This document shows, piece after piece, positions 50,501-59,900 of a stretch of DNA of 64,000 bases. The stretch comes from Gymnogyps californianus (taxonomy: Eukaryota; Chordata; Aves; Accipitriformes; Cathartidae): positions 496,001 to 560,000 of the forward strand of contig NC_059479.1 in NCBI RefSeq assembly GCF_018139145.2, read 5' to 3'. The notes under the pieces are model-generated. The model saw only the letters and a list, made by a program, of their open reading frames with translations. It was not told where the DNA came from and did not search any database. Each line of letters opens with the position of its first letter. Position 1 is the stretch's first letter. A program made the translations under genes and the position numbers.

Positions 50501-52250
50501 CCAGGAACCGGAGAGGCAGGAGTCAGCCTTGTTCTGACCACCTAGGAGCTGGTTTTCAAGCCCACACTTCTCTGCTTGCATGGAGCGTGTATGTTCCTTC
50601 TGTCGGCTCTGGCCCACAGCTGTCTACCTCTTATCACAGTGCTGAGAACAAGAATCCCAAGTACTTTGAGAGGAACACGGTTTATCATCGCTCCTCATGC
50701 ATCGGCCAAAAATGAGGCGAGACCAGACAACACAAACGCTCTGAGGCAAGGAGCAGAGCAGGGTGTAAACCTCTTGTTCACAGGGAGCTCCTGCTTTGGG
50801 TGTAAGCATCTGCTTTGCATGGGAGTGGTCACCCCAGGGACTTCTCCAGAAGAGCAGACCCTTGAGGTATGGCCAAAACCACCCACACCTTACCTACTGC
50901 AGCGTGTCCAGTCCTCAGACAGCTGAGAATGAGAAGTCCTGGATGGTTACAGCCCCAAACCCAGGAGTCCCTGGGAGATAAGGCAAGGCATACTCTGAAT
51001 TCCCATCCCAACAGCATGCAAGAGGCTGCTCTCCCAAGACACACACCTCCGGCGCTCTCCTCCCAGCACAGCAGCCTCAGGCAAGCGGCTCGGCATCGGC
51101 CGGGCTCTCCGCCCAGGTCCCAGGAGCTGCCTGACCCCTGGGAGCGCTGGGCTCCTCCCGAGCCTGCAGCACGTCTGCCTGCACCATCCGCCTCCGGTTT
51201 TACTCGGGGCTCGCTGCAGGCAGAGACGCTGGGATCACTGACTCCTTGCAGACCCTCAGTCAGGCTGGTTGCTCTCAGCAGAGCGGCCAATTCACTTCAC
51301 TGTTAACTTGGGGTGTATTACTTCAAGCATCTGTGAAAACAGAGGCCCCACGCACCCAAGGAGCTCCATGGAAAAGGCTTCTTTGGAAACCACGCACGCT
51401 GAATACCTCTTGATACGATGGTTTTGCATTCAGTGATGAATGACTGGTTCTTCTGGGCCTTGATTTCAGAGGCTGCTGTATCCATACCTACTGTATTGCA
51501 TTAATGGCAGAGGCACGGTTAGCGATGCAGGACTGCATGCAACAGCATCGCGTGTGGGTAGCGGTACCAGCACCTATAAATCCTGCCAGAGGTTGGACAA
51601 GTATAACAGCTTTAATTAGAAAAGAAAATCATATCCTTCATTCTAATAATTATTTTAAAGAACAGACCAAGTGTAAGGGCATGAACAGACTTAACGAGCA
51701 CTGTAATTACCGAGCTTAAAGAACAACTGTTCCTCAGTGAAGCTTCAGGAACGGGAGCTTCTTGGGCATTGTTTATGGGGTCTCTGCCTCCTCCCTGTCC
51801 CCAGGCCACGCGATGAACCCCGCCTGGGATTTGACCCTTCCGAGGAAGATTAAACCTGCCCAACAAGGAGCATCTGATGCCCCCCGGTCGGGGCAGGCAC
51901 CTCACGGGGAAGGGGCTGGGGGCCACGGCTGCTCCTCTCCAGCAGCGCCCGTTTAAGCCGTTCCTGCCCCATTCCCACACCGGCGTCACGAGGCTGACGG
52001 GCTCAGCTGCAACAGCATCTCTCTTTGGCAAGTGCTGCCTGCCTGCCCCTGCCAGACGTACCCCTACACGGGACCCTGCGGCCAGCGCACACGGCTGGGT
52101 CCGCACCGCGCCGTGGCGTTTGCCCGTACCGGCCGGCGGGCAGGGGGGCTCGGGGTCGCGCTCATCTGTACGCTCCTGCCCAGACCGACCCGCAGGCAGC
52201 AGGGGAGAGGAATCAACACTCACCGAGCATCGCCACCTCCGGCTCTGAAA

Positions 52251-52256
52251 TTTATT
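52251..52256 (-). terminator. Candidate distal polyadenylation signal for EDA2R
   Basis: TTTATT on the + strand gives AATAAA on the - strand, followed about 30 bases on by a GT-rich stretch (GGTGAGTGTTGATT). It is the only canonical hexamer I found on the - strand between here and the EDA2R stop at 56643. An ATTAAA variant lies at 54066-54071. If used, the 3' UTR would be 4.4 kb, which is long, and the assignment is uncertain. Confidence 0.25.
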
Positions 52257-54829
52257 GAACTACAAACACACAGCATTCGAGAGCACCAGGTCTGGGAGGA
52301 ATGTGGGGCACGCGCACACCCCTTGTTTAACCAAAAGGGCAGGAGCTTCAGCTACTGCTTTATCCGAATACAGACATCACCCCAAAAAACAACAGGAACA
52401 ACTCTACTTCAGAATTACAATGATAATGACACAGAATTTACAAAAATATAAATAACCTATTCGTAACCTTAAAGAAAAATAACATCCACCATAAAAAACA
52501 CCATGTATTCCCCTAGGTAAACCATGGCTACAGAAATGTTGTTGTTTTTTGTTTTTTTTAAAAAAGCACCAGAGTCTGCATTATTAAGTAATCCAAAACA
52601 CACAGGGCATTTCCCCCTAACACTTGCAGACTTTTCTGAGAAGTGTGCCCAGATCATTAAAACCGCGTTTTCTTCAGTATTGCCTGCTTCTGTAACAGCA
52701 TATTGAAGGTACGATTCTTATAAGCACCCTGTTCAAGAAAAGCACCCAAGAATGTACTAATTGCTCATTTTAATGAACACTTTAATAGGATGTAAGTATG
52801 TGCCTATTTTAAGTCTATGCTTAAGAGCTTTCCAGAACAGGGCTGGATTTAAACTTATCACATAAATTCCTCTGCAAATCAGACTTCCAGACAAGAGTGG
52901 TGTCAAAAACACTCGCTTGTAAAAAAATAATCCCGCTGCACAAGAGTATTTCCATTGTTCAGCCCCAGCTAAAGTTTGCACAGATGCTGAATTATTTGAT
53001 TTCTTTCAACTCTTTTTGAGCCATGCCAGCTTGGCATGAACAGCTTCCTGACGCTGCAACGCGAGATCCAGCGCTATGGGAGTTTCCTTCCCTTACGTTC
53101 CATGTATTGTGCTGAAAATACTATTAAAAAGCAAAAGTCAAGCATCAAGTCCATTGGTTCCCAGCTAAAGAAATTCACCGCCCAGGGACTGCCGCCGTTT
53201 CCAATGTCCAAACCGGAGCGTTATGCCCCGTTTTTCAGGCTCTCGTGGTTCCCCGTCGCCCGAGGGCTTCAGCTGGGCTTGTGGCAATGGGGCCAAAGGG
53301 GTCCCCGGGGGGGTGAGTTAAAGGCCACCTGGAGAAATTTTGGCCCATGTAAACAGAGCTGATTTTGTCACCGCAGCTGGAAGGAGGGCGCCCGCCACGG
53401 ACACCAGTGAGAGTGGGGAGCAGCCCTTGGGTGGGAGCTGGGGGGGGGGCTCCACCGCTGAAAAGCCCCGTCCCACAACGCTCTTGTGCAGGGTCAAGCC
53501 TCCCTGGAGCACCAACCACGGCGACTTGCACCGAGAGCACGTATGAGGTTCTGGGTGGGACTGAGAACAGTTAAAACACACTTAAAACCAGCCCTGCCTC
53601 GCGCTGCCAGCTCCTGCCAGCCCAGCGCCGCAGGCAGCGTGCCCAGCGGCACGGCTGGGGCTCGAGGGGCAGCAGCCGGCGGGGCAGGAGCTACGGCAGG
53701 GCACAAACCCACCCTGTGCAGTGTGTACGGCACAGAACAAACCCACCCTACGCGTTGTATATGGCACGGCACACACCCACCCTACGCACCATCTCCTCAG
53801 CCTCCGGGCAGAGGTTAAGTTTTGACCGTGAATAATAATGCTTAGACATCAAACAGCTGAAAAATAATAGTGTACCTTAAAAACTATGAAGGGGATGGGG
53901 TTGATTACAGAAGGGAGAAAAAAAAAAAAAATTAAAAAATAATCCATCCAGTGGGTCCGGAGCCCACCCACTGGCACACCAGCAGAACTGCTCAGCACAC
54001 GCGGGAGGGACGAATGCGAGGACCTGCAGCACACACAGGTGACGATGTCCTCATTATTCACTGTTTTTAATTTAACAGCCGTTCCTGCCCATCCCTTGCT
54101 CCCGACACTGCCGTGGGACAGGAGGAGGCCGGCTCTGCCGTCCCGCCCGGCCACTGCGGCTCTGGGCACCCCGAGGGACCGCTTGCTGGTGGCACTGGTG
54201 ACACACGTACACAGGGACACGCAGGACAAGCCACCCAGACCGGTTCCCACTTCAAAGCCAGAGCTGGCGAGTTGAGCTGCACGAATGCTCTTACTCAGAT
54301 GCTGTAGGTGAATTTATCTTAATTCCTGCTGGAAGTGACTAAGTGTGTCCACAGAGGAATTAAATATTTGATTTTGTTACGTGATTAATCCAAACGCGCT
54401 CTCCCCACTGCAGATAAACCTCAAATGAAAAAACCCTGGCCTCAGGCTGTGTTTGCTTTAGCAATACTTTTCCTGACTGCTCCGTAACAGACCAAGCATG
54501 TAACGAGAGCCTGACTAACCCTGGCCTAAAACGGGTACAAGGTCTAATACTTCTGGGTCTTGCAGAGCAAAGAGCAATAAAACGACCTTGACTTTGGAAG
54601 AAACAAACAGCGGGGGAGAGAAAGTGTCACATCCAGCTGAAACTGCCCATGCCTCCCTTTATCTAACCACATCCTGAGCGCGTTCAAGTCTTAACAGCAT
54701 TTAACGGGGAAAAGAAAAAAGAACAGCAGCTATTTATACCCGTGTTCGGGCAGATCTGAGGAAAGGGCTGCCTTCCCAGAAGGTCGCCCGCTTTTTCCAA
54801 GTACTGTGGCCAGATAAAAGGCAAAACTT

Positions 54830-55570
54830 GTGAGCTCAGCCGGGGATGCCCAGCGGGTGCCCGGGTGGGCGGCAGGGTAACAGTGCCGCTTGCTGGCGAC
54901 CGCCGCGCCGCCGGCATGGCCAAGGACCCCGGTGACAGGGGAGAAAGCAGAAAGCGCTCGCCGGACCCAGCCGCAGCGTTGAGGAACAAAGCAAAGAAGC
55001 GCCGGAGCGAGCGCTGCCGGCTTGGCCCCGGCGATGCCGCCCGGGGGTCCCGGGACAACCCGGGGTGAGGCTTATCGGATGCCACCTAAAGGCACCCGGC
55101 ATTGAACCGCCGGTCGGAGGGAGCTGTGGGTCGCCGGCACCCGCCGCAGCCCTGCTGCCGGCTGCTCTGCCCATGACCTCAGCAGGAACGGCATCCGCAG
55201 CCGGGTGCCGGCACCGCCGCCTTGGCCCCACGCCGGCTGGCGGCCGCGCCGGGGCAGCTCCCCGCATGCCTGGCCGCCCCCGCGCCGCCTCGCCCTGCGC
55301 GCAGGCACTCGCCCCCGACAGACATGCCAGACTGCAGAGGCGCGGGCTCGGCTCCGGCACGGGCTCCCGCTGCATCCCCCAAGCCCCGTCTGTCGGGCCG
55401 CCGGCAAAACCCCGTGTAATGCCCCAGAGGCTGGGGGCAGATTCGGGAGAACAGCCCGGACACCTGCAGCCACCAGCCCCGGGGCGCAGCACCCGAAATC
55501 AGGGGCGCCCGGCGCAGGCGGGACTCGTGCAAGCTCTGACAAATCCTCCAGGAAGAAATTAAAAGCAGAA
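54830..55570. promoter_or_regulatory. CpG-rich block, unassigned
   Basis: About 740 bases very rich in C, G and CpG, standing out from AT-richer flanks. Long chance frames run on both strands; for example, a 67-codon + frame contains the basic cluster K-A-K-K-R-R-S-E-R. I recognise no protein. It may be a CpG island of an unrecognised, perhaps non-coding, transcript or simply GC-rich exonic DNA. No linked splice donor that would orient it was identified. Confidence 0.4.
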
Positions 55571-55639
55571 GGGTGCTCCCCTCCCCTCCCTAGCAGCTAC
55601 TCCCAGAAATGAGAAAATTAGGCCATTTCTAGGCAGGGG

Positions 55640-55659
55640 AAAAAAAAAAAAAAAAAAAA
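55640..55659. repeat. A20 homopolymer
   Basis: Twenty A bases between GGGG and GGATTATT. No retroposon is recognisable upstream of it. Confidence 0.85.
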
Positions 55660-56642
55660 GGATTATTTTAAAACAAGCCAGCTCTGCCGTGACTGGCACA
55701 GGGACATCGCCGCTGACTGTGACGCAGCCACGGTCACGGCTTCAGCCTCCAGCTGCCGCCCGGCGCTGGCTGCTCCCCGGGGCACAGCGGTGAAGCAGCC
55801 CTGCCCCTGCCGCCCTGTGTCACCGCAGGGCGGTTTGCAAAGCCTCGGCGCTCGGAGGCAGCGGTCAGCAGACGTCCGCAGGGCCGGGGTGCACGGCAGG
55901 GGCCCGGGGAGTGAGCCAGCACCCTCCCCGGGCCGGCAGCCGCAGCACTGCGCTGTCACAAGGACATACGTCAGCCCATCCCGCGGATCAGTCTGAGACT
56001 CCTGCAAGAAAACTGCACCGCTTCACAAAACGGACATGAAGGGGAAGGCGCCAGGGTGGCACCGCGAGACCGAAGGCTGGAGCCTGGCGCAGCGGCCACG
56101 GCCAGGTCCTCTGCCGAGGACCGTCTCTGGCACAGAGGGAGAGGAGCGAGCAAAAAGTAAACTGGGACAGTGGCAACCGGCACCTGGGAAAGCAGAGCAT
56201 GGGCCAGATGAAGGACGAGAAAGCTGGAATGGGAGGGAGGCGATGGCTGGGCCCGTAGGAGGATGGCTGCCCGCGGAGACTGAGCCCCGTGGCCGAGGGA
56301 CCCCACGGGGCTCACTGCAGAGCGAGAGCACCGCAGCACAGCGACTGACGGCACTCCGCTGCCAGACAAGGGTGTCAACGCAACTGGAGAGAAACGGCCT
56401 CCGGAGGGGCCTGAGCGAACCCTCCCGCGCGGAGGCCGGGAGGAGGCACGGCTGCGGCCTCCCGGCACTCCCCCGAGGAGGGATGCTCGCCCTTGCATCC
56501 TTTTGTTCCGCGATGCAAAGACTGTCTCCACGTGCTCCCCACGTGCACACCAGAGAGATTATGTGACCGCAGGGCTACCAGATCCTCTCCCGTACCAGTA
56601 CACACAGTGCCTGGAGCTTCCTCCGTCCCTTCCCTGTCGTCT

Positions 56643-56938
56643 CTAGCGCTGGCGGCCCTGAGCCTGGCTGAGCGCGAAGTGGTCGCAGAGCAGGAGCAAG
56701 GCATCGAACCGCTGGAGCCGCTGCAGAGCTTGGGCCAGGAGTGGGATGGTGACCGTGTCTCCCGAGCGGGTGAAGTGAGCGACGAGCTGCTCGAATCCAG
56801 ATATCCGTCCCAGCAACTGGGGCGCAACCCCCAGCTCCAGCGCCACGTGGCTGAAGTTCTTCACACCGTTCAAGGAAGGGTCCAACAAGAAGGCAAGTGA
56901 CTGCACCAAGGAACGGGGCAGCTCTGCTACCGGGAGAC
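56643..56938 (-). CDS. EDA2R: EDA2R terminal coding exon 9 (death domain)
   Basis: 97 residues after G424. The acceptor is GCTGCCCCAG and the stop is TAG at 56645-56643. The core has a six-helix-like pattern of leucines. The segment T-I-P-L-L-A-Q-A-L-Q-R-L-Q-R-F-D-A aligns with the EDAR death-domain stretch S-I-P-E-L-L-T-K-L-V-Q-I-E-R-L-D-A, and both are followed shortly by L-C. The upstream H-V-A-L-E-L-G matches EDAR H-L-A-E-S-F-G. The tail ends G-R-Q-R. Confidence 0.82.
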
Positions 56939-59900
56939 CTGGGGCAGCAACACAGCAAAGCTGGGTTAGAAACCAACCTGACCGGCTAGGATAAGGGTAA
57001 ACGGGGCAGCCAGACTCCAGCCCCTGTCCCAGCCGAGCAGGTGAAATACCTGCCCTGGCAGGGTGGCATCTCCTCCAATGTCACTTTCAGAGCTCAGCCA
57101 CATGGAGCTGGCTCAGTCCCGGGGAGGCCGGTAACTGGTGACAACTGGGCATCCATCCGCCACCCACCTCCAGGCCGTTCAAGGCAGTATCACAGAAAAT
57201 CTACCCTGTGAACTAGCACCAAAGGCCACGAAAGTCAGGTAAGTCCCTGTGATGACTGGCACCTCCACGTAGCCGCGGTGGGCTTCTGGAGGAGCTCCCT
57301 TCCAACAATCTGCCTCTCTCCGCTACCCCAATACCTGGAGAACAAAGATGAGGCTGGAAAGACACTTACCCTTCGCTGTGCTGCTGATCTGAGTCACGAG
57401 GCTCTGGGCATCATCCACCTGGCAAGACAAAGACCCCCAGGTTGATGGCAGGCCAGTGAGAACAGCAACGCCTGTCACTGCTCCCAGGGCCGTTACGGAG
57501 GCTCAGAGGAACGGCGCTTCTCCTTCCAACGCTACCATCCCACGGAGCCAACGACCTCCTCGGGATGCTCCAGGGCAACCCAGCAAACTGCTTCCATAAA
57601 CGGTCACCTGGAGCTAAGCTGTTAAACGCATCTCTCTGCCAGACATTTTCTGAGCCTCAGTGATGTTAGTCACCGGGTTCATTACGAGCTCACCAGAGAG
57701 GGAGGAGGAACCAGCTCCCCCCGCTGCCAGGTCAGCTTTCTGGAGAGCAAGAGGACAGGAACCACTCGGGAGCACATCAGTTAAAGATATTCTTATACAT
57801 TCAATGAACTGACTCTGGTCTTTTGGGTGTTTGAAACTGCCCCAGCAGGTCACGTCTCCATGGCTGATGGCCTGTTGAGTGACACATCACTAAACACCTG
57901 GCAAATAATTTTTGGTAATTACCAGTTAGTCCCAGATATTAATGAACCTTAGTCTACATCCCTAACCCACCGGCGAGCCCAGCACCCTGTGCCCGAGCCC
58001 CGGGTGTCCGGCGGCGGTTCGGAGGAGCAACGAGGCCGGAGGAACTTACCGGCTGCTCCCCGCTTTCGGCGGTGGGATTCGGGAAGGCGGAGGGCGGGCG
58101 CCGGGCCCCCTCCCGCCCCACGCCACCGCTCTCTGCCGGGATCCTCTGCGCCGCCCGGCTCGCCGCCTCCTCCGGCCGCTCGCCGCCCACAAACTCTGCC
58201 TGGGTGGAGAACTTCTGGAGGTCCAGCTCGGTGCACTCCACCGGGGCGTGCGGCCACTTGTGCTGCATCTCGGAGGCGCAGGAGGAGAGGGGGGCCAGGG
58301 CCTCCGCCGTGCCCGGCTGGCCCTGCCGGGGGTCGGAGGGTGGCAGGACCCCGGCCAGGCAGTCGCCGCGGCCCGAGGCCCGGATGAGGGGCTGGCTTTC
58401 CAGGAGGCTCTTGCCCAGCTGGGCTTTGGAGGCAGCGCTGATGGCGACGGCCGGCGGCAAGTCCATCTCCGGCTGGAGAGAGGGGAGCTGGAGACCCACG
58501 GCTTCCCCGTCCGAAATGAACTGCACTGCTTCCACGGGGCCTGAAACCAGAAACCGGCACGGCTCAGCGAATCCCCGGATCTGCCCTAGCCCCTTCCGGG
58601 GGTCCGCCAGCCCTGTTGTTAAACCCACTGGCCCAGGGCCTGCAAGCAGAGCTGGGAGCACCCTGCCAGAGGCCAGACCCCTGTCCCCTGCACCACCACT
58701 GAGCAAAGCCGCTCTTGTGCCTTTCTGCAAAGTTTTGAGTGGAGTCGATCCCTCCCCCAGTCGCAGGGAGAGCAGGAGCGGGCTGGGGGGATCGGGAGCC
58801 GCAGGGGCTGCGCACGAGCATTTCTGGTACAAGGTCTGCAAGCGTTTGTCAAGAGAGGTCCCACATTTCATGTTGGTGAGACTCGGACACTGTCCAGCTC
58901 TGTCCTCCCTGCTTAAGGGCATCTCAGTAGGCCCTAGACCGTGCGGGCTGGAGCCCAGCACCAGCCTCCCTCCCTCCCTCCCTCCAAAGAGGAAGGCGGC
59001 AGGAGCAGGTACCTTCTGCCTGCCTGTAGCAGGGGCTCAGGTTCTTCACGCCCAGGCAGCAGGGACCAGACATCTGCTCCTCACACAGGAATCTGCCGGG
59101 CGCCGCCGCGGTCGGGAACATTGCTTGCTGGCCCGAGAAGTTCTGAGTCCTCAGGAAGACTTGGAGGATAGAGGAGAACCAGTCTGAGCAAAGGCTTGGC
59201 TTGCTTCCCCAGCACGTCCTCAGCCGTGCGGTATGTCTGCTGACGAGGAGCCGGGAGCCAGCAGCTCCCTGGCACGCTGCTGGATGCCAACGTGCCCCAA
59301 CCCCAGCCACCAAACCTACTGCCCTCTTCCCTCAGCAGTCCTCCGGTCCTGCCCTGCAAAGAGCCACTCAACCTCAGCCCGGCCCCGAGAAACCCCAGGA
59401 AAAGAGGATCGCCAGCTCTGACTGTGAAATGGCATTCTCCTCCTACTGATTACGGTACTAAGGAGGAGGGACACGCCTCCGTGTCTTTGAGCAGGCAAAG
59501 CACGAGAGATGTAGATGTAAAAAGCAGGATGAGGTGTTTCTTCTGTATGAGCAGAGGAACGCTTGGGTCACTGTACGCTGCAAGAGCAGCAATGCTAGGG
59601 GCAATGCTCTACGCAGCAAGGAGGGGGCCATGGGCACGTGTGAACAGCAAAGGGAGGAGGAGGAGAAGCGCTGCAGGCATTGACTCACCTCGCTGGCACT
59701 GGCTCTTCCAAAACCGCTTGCAGTAGATGATGGAGAGTGCCAGAAGCACCAGTACGATGATGACCAGGGCACTGCTGGTCACTGCAAGAAGGGCCGTGTC
59801 CTGCGGCGGTACGGTGGGGATGGCTACTTTCACCAGGTTTGTTCTGGACCGACCTGCAAACACACCAGCCACAAAACATTGGAGCCTACCCCAAGGCTTG

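Larger units (their letters stand above)
36691..52250. other. Intergenic stretch between the convergent genes
   Basis: I recognise no protein-coding gene here. It holds a CR1 fragment (37496-37685), a T23 run followed by TGG repeats (47550-47585), a TA/TG-rich tract near 46627-46668, and GC-rich patches near 40100-40450, 46700-47000 and 48600-48930 that keep chance frames open. A good donor (AAAAGG|GTAAGT near 44900) ends an unrecognised open frame but has no visible partner exons. A - strand frame at 42468-42887 (139 codons) matches no family I know. Confidence 0.55.
52257..56642 (-). other. Region downstream of EDA2R, possible long 3' UTR
   Basis: No coding exon is recognised. It includes an A-rich tract near 53919-53933, a CpG-rich block (54830-55570) and an A20 run (55640-55659). 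Parts may be transcribed as EDA2R 3' UTR, but no proximal canonical polyadenylation signal was found. Confidence 0.4.

Noticed and set aside
50111..50617. 168-codon - strand frame in a CpG-poor block
   Set aside because: Considered as a mobile-element relic, but no terminal repeats, target duplication or conserved motif could be seen.
51612..52223. 203-codon - strand frame
   Set aside because: GC-rich, composition-driven, no homology recognised, no splice context linking it to EDA2R.
58072..59187. 371-codon open frame on the + strand
   Set aside because: It is the antisense shadow of EDA2R exons 5-6; the GC-rich exon suppresses stops on both strands, and the - strand carries the recognisable protein.
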